The position numbers and the translations under genes are program-made. Below are positions 8,392 to 17,408 of a stretch of 64,000 nt of DNA, piece by piece. Below the pieces are notes generated by a model. That model ran no database searches. It was not told where the DNA came from and was given only the letters and a program-made list of their open reading frames with translations. The first letter of the stretch is position 1; each line of letters begins with the position of its first letter. The stretch is taken from assembly GCA_947495975.1 (NCBI GenBank), contig CANMBE010000001.1, positions 124,001-188,000 on the forward strand, written 5' to 3'. The stretch comes from Ignavibacteria bacterium (GTDB taxonomy: Bacteria; Bacteroidota; Ignavibacteria; Kapaibacteriales; Kapaibacteriaceae).

Positions 8392-10236
8392 ATGAGAATT
8401 ATGATTCTCACCGCAGTATTTATTGCTGCAACATTCGCCATGCACGCGCAAGACTTTCCGGTTCGTATTGAACCCGTTTCAATGATCCCCTATCTGCAAG
8501 GACGAGTAATCGTTCCACCTTCACCACTGAAGTATCAAAACATTTTTGTTGGTGGTGTTGATACTGTAGAAACCAGCCTCGGACGTGCCGCTGCAAAACA
8601 ATGGCATGACTACATTGGTTACGCTGCTGACCCATCCGGTGGATCATTGGGCTGGGCCGTTGTTAATCACGAGCTGCTTGAAGCAAATGATAAGATTGGT
8701 GACGGTGGTGGGATGACGATGTTCAAGCTTGGCAAGAAATCAGATGGAACTGTTGAAGTTCTCAATCAAACTCTATCCGATGGTCGCTCGGGTAAGTTCT
8801 TCAATGTTGACTTTAAGAATACCGTAGGCGAAACGGGAATGAACTGTGGTGGAATTTCATGGAATGGCCGCGTTTGGACTGCCGAAGAATGGTACCAAAC
8901 AAGCAACAAAGACATCTATGCACTCGGTAAAGGATTTCGTGATACCGCAGAATTTGAAATTGGTAAGATGGTACCGTCTGGCTTTGCTGGCCTTGATGGA
9001 AAGAAGATCTCAAGATATCAGAATCTCAACTGGATGGTAGAAATCAATCCAAGAGATGCAAAAGCAGTTCGTAAGCAATACAATTGGGGTCGCCAAGGTT
9101 TTGAATCTGGCGTTGTAATGGCTGATCAAAAGACTGTATATCTCTTTGAAGACGGTGATGCAGGTAAGTCACTTCTCTCGAAGTTCATTGCAGACGTTCC
9201 AGGTGATTTCACAAAGGGTAACCTGTACTTCTACAAGCAGAACGCTGGACAGTTCACAGGAACATGGATCCAAGTTCCAAATAATCCTGCAACTGACTGG
9301 GATATCCTTGTAGCGCCACACGTTTGGGCTAAGGGAAAAGGTATTACAGGATTCACGCGCCTCGAATGGGGTGAGCTCAACAAAACAGACGGCAAGATCT
9401 ACATCACAGAAACAGGAAACGATAAGCCAGGAAGTCGTTATAAGAGCGCACTTGCTGAAGGTTGGACTCTTCCAAAGCACACGTATGATCGTGCCGCCGC
9501 CCAAGGCGTTGCCATTGATAGCTCTGCATACTGGGATTATTATGGCCGGGTTCTTGTATTTGACCCAACAGACAACTCTGTGAAGTCATACATCGAAGGC
9601 GGACCGTACATCACAGATGCTCAATCTGTTCCCTCGCAATATCCAGACAAGCACCTTTCTAATCCAGACGGTCTTGGCTTCTTGTACGTAAACGGCAAAA
9701 CGTTTATGGTTATCGAAGAAGACCTCAACGGTGTTAACTGGGGTCGCATGCCAAACACCGGTATGCGTGGCACAAACTGCGAAGCTTGGTTGCTTGATAT
9801 GTCCAAGCCTGCAACGATTGACAACCTCTATCGCCTCGCTATCTCACCGTACGGTTCCGAAATAACAGGCTTTGCGTCATTTGATGATGGTAACACTGTG
9901 CTCATAAACACTCAGCACCCAGATAACGTTGCGATCAGCGATGCAGCTTCTAAGAATTCGTTGACGTTTGCCTTATCCGGCCTAAAGCAACTCGTGAGCA
10001 GCATTGACAAGGATGATCAAGAACGCCCGCAAGGTACTGTTGGTGTATTTCCAAACCCAACATCATCGCAACTGAATTTCTCTGAAGCAACAGATGCTGC
10101 GATGTATGATGCAACTGGAGCTCGTGTTCGTGTTGTTCGCAGTGCAACTACGATAGACATCGCAGACCTCGCCGCGGGAGTTTACTACATCCGCACAGCA
10201 AATGGTTCTACACAACAAGTAGTGATACAGCGCTAA
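8392..10236 (+). CDS. PhoX-like alkaline phosphatase with T9SS sorting domain
   Basis: A 614-aa protein starting with a Sec-type signal peptide (LTAVFIAATFAMHAQ) that lacks a twin arginine. The body matches the PhoX family: WAVVNHELLEAND near 90, an NCGG motif at 151, EEDLNG near 442, and NCEAWLLD then ISPYGSEITG late in the domain. PhoX enzymes are Ca/Fe-dependent phosphomonoesterases that release phosphate outside the inner membrane. The last 70 residues are a T9SS type A domain (VFPNPTSSQ at its start, DLAAGVYYIR near its end), so the enzyme is probably placed on or beyond the outer membrane. The usual second Cys of the NC-GG...TCEE stretch is Ala here (TAEEW). A strong hairpin follows the gene. 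Confidence 0.85.
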   Translation: MRIMILTAVFIAATFAMHAQDFPVRIEPVSMIPYLQGRVIVPPSPLKYQNIFVGGVDTVETSLGRAAAKQWHDYIGYAADPSGGSLGWAVVNHELLEANDKIGDGGGMTMFKLGKKSDGTVEVLNQTLSDGRSGKFFNVDFKNTVGETGMNCGGISWNGRVWTAEEWYQTSNKDIYALGKGFRDTAEFEIGKMVPSGFAGLDGKKISRYQNLNWMVEINPRDAKAVRKQYNWGRQGFESGVVMADQKTVYLFEDGDAGKSLLSKFIADVPGDFTKGNLYFYKQNAGQFTGTWIQVPNNPATDWDILVAPHVWAKGKGITGFTRLEWGELNKTDGKIYITETGNDKPGSRYKSALAEGWTLPKHTYDRAAAQGVAIDSSAYWDYYGRVLVFDPTDNSVKSYIEGGPYITDAQSVPSQYPDKHLSNPDGLGFLYVNGKTFMVIEEDLNGVNWGRMPNTGMRGTNCEAWLLDMSKPATIDNLYRLAISPYGSEITGFASFDDGNTVLINTQHPDNVAISDAASKNSLTFALSGLKQLVSSIDKDDQERPQGTVGVFPNPTSSQLNFSEATDAAMYDATGARVRVVRSATTIDIADLAAGVYYIRTANGSTQQVVIQR

Positions 10237-10265
10237 ACGAGAATACTATTTTCTTCTTGATGAGT

Positions 10266-10299
10266 GCGGGACTGATGATCTTCTGATCATCGGTCCCGC
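10266..10299 (+). terminator. Hairpin terminator after the PhoX-like gene
   Basis: A 15-bp stem with one G-T pair (GCGGGACTGATGATC against GATCATCGGTCCCGC) closes a TTCT loop. It begins 30 bp after the stop codon. The following T-tract is weak (TTCGTC), so efficiency is uncertain. Confidence 0.7.
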
Positions 10300-10329
10300 T
10301 TCGTCAGATACACCTCATACAATTCATGC

Positions 10330-12267
10330 ATGCGTTCATTTCTACTAGCCCTGCTAACAGTAAGCACTGTTCCATTTGTTCTTGCTTGGCTTTCGCCGGA
10401 CGAATATTCGGCACGTCGTACAGCAATTCGAAGCATCATATCAGAACGCACTTCTTTACTCCGTGTACAGGGCGACTCCTTTGATGCTGCATGTATTCGT
10501 GCAGATGCCAACACGTCTTCGCTGCGGGCTGCATACGAGAAACTGCGTGCCGCGTACAAGAGCACGGAGCCCCTTCTCGAATATCTAGATCCTGCAACCA
10601 TCACGCAATCCATCAATGGTGCTCCCTTAAAGCGCCTTGATACAAAGTCCCAATTCGTTGATATTATAGAACCTCAAGGCCTACAGGTTATAGATGAGAT
10701 TCTATTTAGCGATGACTCGCTTTCGTCAACTGAACGTATCGAGCTTCGATCATTGTCAGCGGCATTACGTACGTCCCTTGTTGCGTTCACAGGATTAACA
10801 GATGCTACCCAGTGGTCAGATCGTATGGTTTTTGAAGCAGCCCGCTCAGGGGTGTTGCGAATTACAGCAATGGGCATTACGGGCTTCGACCGTCCGGCGT
10901 CGGAACCACAAATCACAGATGATATACCTGCACTTGAGACCATTCGACTCATGTGCGGTGTCTATCGCAACGCACTTGAGTCCACAGGGCACAGAGCTCT
11001 TCTTGACCGTGTAGATTTTCTGTTAGACACTGCAAATACTCAGCTTAGAACTCATTCATTTAATGAACTCGATCGTGCAGAGCTGATTCGAACTTCTTTG
11101 GATCCGCTGTACGGGGCAATTGCTGACATACAGATCGCACTAGAGATAGAGCTGTCAACAGAGATAGGTCCATCTGAAACGATTGTAAATCCCTCAGCAA
11201 GAAGCATGTTCGCAACAGATGTGCTCTACCCGTCTGCAGCAAGTGGCGTTAGCCGTGCTTCAATCACACCTGCGCTCGTGGATCTTGGTCGGACATTGTT
11301 CTTTGACCCACTTCTCTCCTCAACGGGTGAACGTGCTTGTGCATCATGCCATGACCCCTCTCATGCATTCACAGATGGTAGAACAACGAGCATGGCTCTT
11401 GGCCGAACTGGGTCACTCACCCGCAACGCGCCAACGCTTATCAATGCCGTGCATTCACGTCGGTTCTTTTCTGACTTGCGAGCAATGCGCGTTCGTGATG
11501 TAATCTCTCATGTTGTAACTAATGATAAAGAATTCAATTCGTCATTACTTGATATGGTTGGTAGAGTTCGAATGTCGGATGAATATGTAACAAGATTTTC
11601 TACAGTCTTCTCTACGCAAGGGGCGCATGCTGTTGACGCTTCAAATATCAGCATAGCGATCTCGGCCTACCTCACCACGCTTGTTTCTTTCAACTCACGA
11701 TTCGACCGATATCTTCGCGGTGAGAGCGTTTACGTAAGTGCTCCAGAACGAAGGGGCTTTTCACTTTTTATGGGCAGGGCTGCGTGTGCATCATGTCACT
11801 TCCCGCCAACCTATGCTGGTTACGTTCCGCCTTCGTTCATTGACAGTGAGTCTGAAGTAATTGGCGTTCCTCGCCGGCCCGATACAGCGAACGCAATCAT
11901 CGATCCGGATCCAGGAAGAGCTTCTGGCATCGCTCGAGATAATGCGGCAATCTACCGTGGTTCGTTTAAGACACCCACTGTTCGCAACGTGAAGCTCACA
12001 GCCCCCTACTTTCATAATGGTGCCTACACCTCTCTTGAACACGTTGTTGACTTTTATGCACGTGGTGGTGGCAGAGGAATTGGGCTTGATCTGCCTTTTC
12101 AAACCCTTCCTTTTGATAACCTTCAGCTATCCACACAAGATCGCGGAGATCTGGTTGCATTCATGAATGCATTAACTGACACCGTTGGACTTACTCATCG
12201 ACCAACAAAATTGCCCGCAGTTTCTTCGCCTTCATTACACGCAAGAACCATTGGCGGTGACTACTGA
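10330..12267 (+). CDS. Di-heme cytochrome c peroxidase/MauG-family protein with a helical N-terminal domain
   Basis: A 645-aa exported protein with a signal peptide in the first 19 residues. Residues about 20-290 form a largely helical region that resembles imelysin-like domains in general character. The C-terminal 330 residues are a bacterial di-heme peroxidase: heme sites CASCH at 337-341 and 486-490, with the family stretches FKTPTVRN and FHNGAYTSLEHVVDFY. Family members reduce peroxide or modify protein side chains in the periplasm. The N-terminal helical domain is longer than in classical CcpA (about 330 aa in total). It sits between two secreted enzyme genes with short spacing to the nuclease gene downstream. 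Confidence 0.85.
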   Translation: MRSFLLALLTVSTVPFVLAWLSPDEYSARRTAIRSIISERTSLLRVQGDSFDAACIRADANTSSLRAAYEKLRAAYKSTEPLLEYLDPATITQSINGAPLKRLDTKSQFVDIIEPQGLQVIDEILFSDDSLSSTERIELRSLSAALRTSLVAFTGLTDATQWSDRMVFEAARSGVLRITAMGITGFDRPASEPQITDDIPALETIRLMCGVYRNALESTGHRALLDRVDFLLDTANTQLRTHSFNELDRAELIRTSLDPLYGAIADIQIALEIELSTEIGPSETIVNPSARSMFATDVLYPSAASGVSRASITPALVDLGRTLFFDPLLSSTGERACASCHDPSHAFTDGRTTSMALGRTGSLTRNAPTLINAVHSRRFFSDLRAMRVRDVISHVVTNDKEFNSSLLDMVGRVRMSDEYVTRFSTVFSTQGAHAVDASNISIAISAYLTTLVSFNSRFDRYLRGESVYVSAPERRGFSLFMGRAACASCHFPPTYAGYVPPSFIDSESEVIGVPRRPDTANAIIDPDPGRASGIARDNAAIYRGSFKTPTVRNVKLTAPYFHNGAYTSLEHVVDFYARGGGRGIGLDLPFQTLPFDNLQLSTQDRGDLVAFMNALTDTVGLTHRPTKLPAVSSPSLHARTIGGDY

Positions 12268-12288
12268 TAGTTCTGCCTAATTTGAGTC

Positions 12289-13461
12289 ATGAACAGAATT
12301 GTTGCGCTTATGTGTGCTGGATTTCTTTTGGTGGCCTCAACAAGGGCGTCTGATACAATCCGCATATGCACCTATAACATCCTAAAGTTCTCTCAGTCCA
12401 ATGAGGATGGGCGCATACCTCAGTTCAAGAAAATTCTCGATAGCATACGTCCACAGGTAATGCTGAATCAGGAAGTTGTAGATAACACAGCGGGACCTCG
12501 ATTTGTATCTGAGGTTCTTACGTGGGCTCCTTTTGCATCAATTCCATTTGTTGACGGACCGGACACGGAGAGCCTCCTCTTTTATGATCAGACGTATTTC
12601 GACTTGGTACATACACGTGTAATCCCTACTGAATTACGCAACATTCTAGAAGTGACTCTTGCGCTAAGACCGCATGATGCAACTCTAGCAGATACTATTG
12701 TTTTTTATTCTGTTCATCTCAAGGCCTCTGATGGGTCAGCAGAGGCCGCCCAACGCTTGCGCGAAGTAACAACAATGATCAGCACGATGACTACTCGACC
12801 AAACGTTTTGATTTGTGGAGACTTCAATATCTATTCTCCAAACGAACAAGCATATACTGCGCTTACAGGAGCCGGTGCTCTGCGACGATTCGTTGATCCG
12901 TTGGGAAATAGCTGGCGGCGAAACGATGCGGAGTTCTCAAAGATCTACACGCAGTGTACTCGCAAATCAAACGTGGCCGGATGTGGTGGCGGCGTTGACG
13001 GTGGAGTTGATGATCGGTTCGATGTAATACTTGCAAGCCAACAGCTAAGCTCACGAGTGCTTTCATCAACGTACACATCGTTTGGCAACGATGGCCTACC
13101 TCGTCTCAATGAATCAATTGATGAACCACCCAATACTATTGTGAGCGCCGAGATGGCCGCTGCCCTTAAATGTGCTTCAGACCACCTACCGTCATTTGTA
13201 GATGTGGTTCTTGGAGACATTCAAGCTTCAGTTGAAGATCACAAAGGTGTGCAGTTAGTGGCGACATGGGATGCCCCATACTTAGGAGTAGAGGGCTTAG
13301 AGATTGGGGATGTGTATCACGTGTATTCCTCTTCTGGCAGCCTCATTGCGAGCATGGTTGCGTCATCAAATAGCAAGCGCATCACGCTATCAACATTAGC
13401 GAGCGGAGTGTATACCGTAACTGGACCTCGCGCAAGCGTTCGATTTGTTGTTGTGCGTTAG
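12289..13461 (+). CDS. Secreted endonuclease/exonuclease/phosphatase-family enzyme with T9SS-like C-terminus
   Basis: A 390-aa product with a signal peptide (MCAGFLLVASTRASD). The body follows the exonuclease-endonuclease-phosphatase fold: TYNILKF near 29, QEVVD near 60, HLKASDG near 145, CGDFNIYSPNE near 178 and SDHLPSFVDV near 297, carrying the metal-binding Glu and the Asp-His pair. Substrates in this superfamily include nucleic acids, phosphoinositides and sphingomyelin, so the specific one cannot be named. The last 70 residues look like a T9SS sorting domain (LASGVYTV near the end, final FVVVR). It lies 21 bp after the peroxidase gene and overlaps the TonB receptor gene by 4 bp tail to tail. 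Confidence 0.8.
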   Translation: MNRIVALMCAGFLLVASTRASDTIRICTYNILKFSQSNEDGRIPQFKKILDSIRPQVMLNQEVVDNTAGPRFVSEVLTWAPFASIPFVDGPDTESLLFYDQTYFDLVHTRVIPTELRNILEVTLALRPHDATLADTIVFYSVHLKASDGSAEAAQRLREVTTMISTMTTRPNVLICGDFNIYSPNEQAYTALTGAGALRRFVDPLGNSWRRNDAEFSKIYTQCTRKSNVAGCGGGVDGGVDDRFDVILASQQLSSRVLSSTYTSFGNDGLPRLNESIDEPPNTIVSAEMAAALKCASDHLPSFVDVVLGDIQASVEDHKGVQLVATWDAPYLGVEGLEIGDVYHVYSSSGSLIASMVASSNSKRITLSTLASGVYTVTGPRASVRFVVVR

Positions 13462-15296
13462 TAGATCGAGGCTTCGACTCCAGCCCGAAACCAACGCGGT
13501 GCGATAGGTACAAAGCCCGCTTCAATCATCGTTGTGTTCCAAAGATTGGACGCTTCTGCGATCACACGCAAGAACCCTATGCTTCGCTGAAACCGCACGT
13601 CTCCGATGCTCCGCATCACACCGTCGTTATAGCGCTCAACAATTCTCACCGTAAACGTGCACAACACATCAAGCGGCAACGTTACGTCTGCACGAATAAT
13701 GCTCTGCCAACGTAACTGATCTCGTGTGTATCTCGTGGTTGCAGCTGATGAAGATGAAACATCAGAATAATTTACCGTCCACTGAAGTAAGGTAAGGGGC
13801 GAAGCAGCCCACAACTTTGAAACAGGAAGTGTGAGCACAGCCTCAATGCCACGAATGTCTACCGCTTCAATATTATCCGCTACAAAGATCACCCCTGTAT
13901 CACGTTCAACATAGTCGATCAAGCTGCGGCCGTTGCGCATAAACGCCGAGAGCCGAACGTCTAGTTCGCCGATCATCAATCCACCACCCACCTCACCTGT
14001 TAGAGCGTACTCAGGCTTAAGAGCTGCATTTCCAACTGTTGTAGGATCGCGGTAGTACAGCTCGGTATATGTTGGAATTCTATAACTGCGATTGAGTGTC
14101 ACGAACAGACGATGATCGGCTGACGGACGCCATTGCATATCAAGGCCAAAGCCATAGCCTGGTGTGCGGTCCGAGAATGCCATGATATTATACCCTGCCG
14201 TTGCAGAGATGTCATCGGTTAGATTAGCTCTGAGTTCAAAAGATAGCCCACCACGAACACGGTCGTGATCTCCAAGGTTAGAACTCACAATATTATCAAT
14301 GCCACCCTCGGCACCGAGGGTGAGCGTAGCGATAGAAAATGACGTGGTAGCTAATGCTGTTACAGTTGCTGTATTTGTGGTATGAGTGTTTCGATAGAAC
14401 GCGGGATCATTCCGTTTGAGGAGAAATTCATCGTTGTTCCTACGATACAGTCCAGTGATTGTGGTTGACCAGTTATCTGAAATTGGTGCCATTACTCTTG
14501 CACCTGCAAGCCATGTTGCTGTGCGCTCCCATGCATCTGGAAAGCGTGGCGAATAGAAGAGGCCAGCACCAAACGATTTGTCTACCCATCCACCTAGCCA
14601 CGAAACTGTTGTTGCGCCCTCTGTGAGGCCACCTGTGACAAGTGCCGACGTCATGTGGAGATCTGTGGACTGCCTGTAGCCGTTGTGCTGAACTCGTTGT
14701 GCTGAAACAATATTGTGAACATTATTCGACACGAGTGAGGCTGAGAAGCGGCCTTCTACAAATCCAAAGTCGCCACCAATCACAGAGCCCAATACTGATG
14801 ACGAAGTTGCTGTTCGCGTAACGATGTTCACAACACCATCCATTGCACCTGGGCCAAACAATCGCGATGCACCCCCTTTGACAATTTCAATTCTATCAAT
14901 ATCTAACGGGGCTAATGGAAGATTTAACTGATGGTGTCCGGTTTGTGGATCTGTAAGGCGCATACCGTTAAGCAGAACTGTTGTTTGCTCGTACGAACCT
15001 CCGCGAATGGAAACATCTGACTGTGCACCGTATGGACCACGAGACCGCAGATCCACGCCCGGGACAAATACGAGAGCATCTTGAATGCTTCTAGCAGGCA
15101 AACGCATGAGGTCCGCTGACTGCAAGACGTCCACAGTGCGTGCAACGGATGTGAGCTCAAGTGGTATACGAGCAGCAGTCACAATAACTGCCTTACGGAT
15201 TGAGATGGTGTCCGGACGCGTGGTGTCTGCTGTATAACCCAAACAAAGTGAAACTGATAAAATAGAGAACGCAAAAAGAAGAACTATTCGTTGCAT
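13458..15296 (-). CDS. TonB-dependent outer membrane receptor (BtuB/CirA type)
   Basis: A 612-aa protein with a signal peptide. The plug domain comes first: VIVTAARIP near 38, QDALVFVPGVDLRSRGP near 72-88, SIRGGSYEQTTVLLNGM near 96 and IEIVKGGASRLFGPGAMDGVVNIVT near 136. A 22-strand-type barrel follows and ends in a C-terminal Tyr. Such receptors import cobalamin, siderophores or other scarce ligands using the inner-membrane TonB system. The cell has a B12-dependent ribonucleotide reductase at 55-58 kb, so a cobalamin substrate is possible, but no riboswitch supports it. The gene starts right after the deoxyhypusine-synthase-like gene, so the two are probably co-transcribed. Confidence 0.85.
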   Translation of the reverse strand: MQRIVLLFAFSILSVSLCLGYTADTTRPDTISIRKAVIVTAARIPLELTSVARTVDVLQSADLMRLPARSIQDALVFVPGVDLRSRGPYGAQSDVSIRGGSYEQTTVLLNGMRLTDPQTGHHQLNLPLAPLDIDRIEIVKGGASRLFGPGAMDGVVNIVTRTATSSSVLGSVIGGDFGFVEGRFSASLVSNNVHNIVSAQRVQHNGYRQSTDLHMTSALVTGGLTEGATTVSWLGGWVDKSFGAGLFYSPRFPDAWERTATWLAGARVMAPISDNWSTTITGLYRRNNDEFLLKRNDPAFYRNTHTTNTATVTALATTSFSIATLTLGAEGGIDNIVSSNLGDHDRVRGGLSFELRANLTDDISATAGYNIMAFSDRTPGYGFGLDMQWRPSADHRLFVTLNRSYRIPTYTELYYRDPTTVGNAALKPEYALTGEVGGGLMIGELDVRLSAFMRNGRSLIDYVERDTGVIFVADNIEAVDIRGIEAVLTLPVSKLWAASPLTLLQWTVNYSDVSSSSAATTRYTRDQLRWQSIIRADVTLPLDVLCTFTVRIVERYNDGVMRSIGDVRFQRSIGFLRVIAEASNLWNTTMIEAGFVPIAPRWFRAGVEASIY

Positions 15297-16271
15297 TTAT
15301 TGTCCTAGCAGCCATGCAAAGATCAAAGGGGCTACGATCGTTGCATCAGACTCAATGATAAACTTTGGTGTATGAATGTCGAGCTTGCCCCATGTGATCT
15401 TTTCATTCGGTACAGCACCTGAGTACGAGCCGTAAGAAGTAGTGCTATCGGATATCTGGCAGAAGTACGACCAGAATGGCACGTCGTGCCACTCAAGGTC
15501 CTGATACATCATTGGCACAACGCAGATTGGGAAATCACCGGCAATGCCTCCGCCAATCTGGAAGAACCCAACACCTTTACCTGATGAATTTGCACGATAC
15601 CAATCGGAGAGCCAGATCATATAATCAATGCCACTCTTCATGGTAGTTGACACGAGTTCGCCCTTAATGCAATACGAAGCAAAGATGTTTCCCATCGTTG
15701 AGTCTTCCCAACCCGGCACAATGATTGGCAGATTCTTCTCTGCTGCAGCAATCATCCACGAGTTCTTTGGGTCTATCTCATAGTACTGTTCCATCTCTCC
15801 ACTGAGCAACATTTTGTACATGTATTCATGTGGCAAATAACGTTCGCCATTATCCTGTGCAGTCTTCCACTGCTTAAAGATGTGCTTCTGAATTCTGCGA
15901 AAGGCTTCTTCCTCTGGGATACACGTGTCCGTAACACGATTGAAGCCCCCTTCAAGAAGCTCCCACTCATCTTTTGGCGAGAGGTCTCGGTAATTGGGCA
16001 CTCGCTTGTAGTGCGAATGCGCAACGAGATTCATAATGTCTTCCTCCAGGTTTGCGCCTGTGCACGATATGATCTGAACCTTATCCTGACGGATCATTTC
16101 GGCCAAGGATAGCCCCAACTCAGCCGTGCTCATGGCACCGGCGAGTGTAACCATCATTTTACCGCCTTCGGCAAGATGAGTCTCATATCCCTTTGCTGCG
16201 TCTACCAGTGCCGCAGCATTGAAATGGAGATAGTGTTTTTCAATGAATTGTGAGATAGGTCCGCGGGTCAT
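15297..16271 (-). CDS. Deoxyhypusine-synthase-like protein
   Basis: A 324-aa protein with the deoxyhypusine synthase fold signatures: TLAGAMSTAELG near 42, ISCTGANLEEDIMNL near 69, PGWEDSTMGNIF near 186, and PNEKITWGKL near 285, whose Lys corresponds to the catalytic lysine of the eukaryotic enzyme. The eukaryotic and archaeal enzymes transfer aminobutyl from spermidine to eIF5A. Bacteria lack eIF5A, and bacterial relatives are thought to act on polyamines, for example to make homospermidine. The true reaction here is open. An AAGGAG ribosome binding site lies 6 nt before the ATG. The gene leads the pair with the TonB receptor. Confidence 0.85.
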   Translation of the reverse strand: MTRGPISQFIEKHYLHFNAAALVDAAKGYETHLAEGGKMMVTLAGAMSTAELGLSLAEMIRQDKVQIISCTGANLEEDIMNLVAHSHYKRVPNYRDLSPKDEWELLEGGFNRVTDTCIPEEEAFRRIQKHIFKQWKTAQDNGERYLPHEYMYKMLLSGEMEQYYEIDPKNSWMIAAAEKNLPIIVPGWEDSTMGNIFASYCIKGELVSTTMKSGIDYMIWLSDWYRANSSGKGVGFFQIGGGIAGDFPICVVPMMYQDLEWHDVPFWSYFCQISDSTTSYGSYSGAVPNEKITWGKLDIHTPKFIIESDATIVAPLIFAWLLGQ

Positions 16272-16294
16272 GTAGGTCTCCTTTTTGTGCCGTG

Positions 16295-16302
16295 CAAAAG
16301 TA
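16295..16302 (-). promoter_or_regulatory. Putative -7 box TACTTTTG of the deoxyhypusine-synthase-like gene
   Basis: On the minus strand TACTTTTG fits TAnnTTTG and lies 23 nt before the ATG at 16271, with an AAGGAG site between them. A TTG about 24 nt upstream could be the -33 element. Confidence 0.4.
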
Positions 16303-16316
16303 GATATATTGTGGCG

Positions 16317-17399
16317 ATGGATACCTCAACACCGTGGCAACGTGCCGGAAGCATATCTACTTCTTTGCTGGCAATCATTGCCGTTGGCATCGTACTCCAT
16401 GAGCTGAGTGGCATTCTCATACCTTTTGTGCTTGCTGGATTTCTCTCAATTCTGTTCAAGCCACTTGTGCAGAAACTCAGAGACGTCCGAGTGCCGCTTC
16501 CCATTGCCCTGATTCTGGTCCTGATCATTTCTGCGGGCGCGTTATGGTTTGTTTACCTGATCATTGCTCTCGGAGTTGATTCTTTCAATGAAAAGTCTCT
16601 GTTCTACAGTTATCAACTAAAAGTTGTGATGGCTGATGTAGAGCGCACGGTTGGATCCTTGCTTACGTCTTTTGGAAGTAAAGCTGCGTTCCGATTTGAA
16701 AAGGTGCTCACTCCAGAATCGGCGGCCGCATTTGCTACAGGTCAAGTTTCCACATTGCTTGCAATTGTTAGCGACGGCGTTATGGTGATACTTTACTTGC
16801 TCTTCATGTTGGGCAGCAGTGGCGCTTTCCCTAACAAGATACGTTCAGCATTCTCGCAGTTGCGAGGTGGTCAGGTGCTTACGGTCTTTGAATCGCTGAA
16901 CTCACGGGTGCGGAAGTACCTCGTAATGAAGACGTTATTCAACCTAGCCAATGGGGTGATCACATGGCTTATTCTTAGTGCATTTGGCGTTGATTTTGCG
17001 CCATTTTTTGGGTTGTTAACGTTCTTCTTTCACTTCATACCTAACATTGGTTCAATAATCAGCACGGTCATTCCCACGTTTGTTTGTCTCTTACAAACGG
17101 GAAACGTAACGTCTGCTGGTGGAGTAGCGTTAACACTTGTTGTGGTTCAGAATTTGATTGGGAATGTTCTTGAGCCAAAGGTGATGGGAGACCGCCTTGA
17201 GTTGAGTCCTGTTGTTGTACTCTTTGCCCTCCTTTTTTGGGGATGGATGTGGGGCATTGTTGGTATGATTCTCTCAATCCCAATCATGTCTTTCTGCAAG
17301 GCGCTCCTTGAGTCGATTCCGTCTACCCGACCATTTGCAGTGCTCATGGGTAGTGCACCTACTGATCATACTCCTTCTGAAGAAACTATTCAGACGTAA
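16317..17399 (+). CDS. AI-2E family (PerM/TqsA-type) membrane transporter
   Basis: A 360-aa protein with several predicted membrane segments in the usual AI-2E pattern: two near the N-terminus, one near 70-90, a periplasmic or amphipathic middle, and a hydrophobic C-terminal half with FFHFIPNIGSIISTVIPT and NLIGNVLEPKVMG, which is the family signature. Members export small molecules or act as Na+/H+ antiporters, so the substrate is uncertain. The ATG at 16317 is preferred over an in-frame GTG at 16287, which would add 10 polar residues. The gene leads a compact plus-strand run with FtsE-like, dapB, DUF1573-like and EVE genes. Confidence 0.8.
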   Translation: MDTSTPWQRAGSISTSLLAIIAVGIVLHELSGILIPFVLAGFLSILFKPLVQKLRDVRVPLPIALILVLIISAGALWFVYLIIALGVDSFNEKSLFYSYQLKVVMADVERTVGSLLTSFGSKAAFRFEKVLTPESAAAFATGQVSTLLAIVSDGVMVILYLLFMLGSSGAFPNKIRSAFSQLRGGQVLTVFESLNSRVRKYLVMKTLFNLANGVITWLILSAFGVDFAPFFGLLTFFFHFIPNIGSIISTVIPTFVCLLQTGNVTSAGGVALTLVVVQNLIGNVLEPKVMGDRLELSPVVVLFALLFWGWMWGIVGMILSIPIMSFCKALLESIPSTRPFAVLMGSAPTDHTPSEETIQT

Positions 17400-17408
17400 C
17401 TTTGCTCC

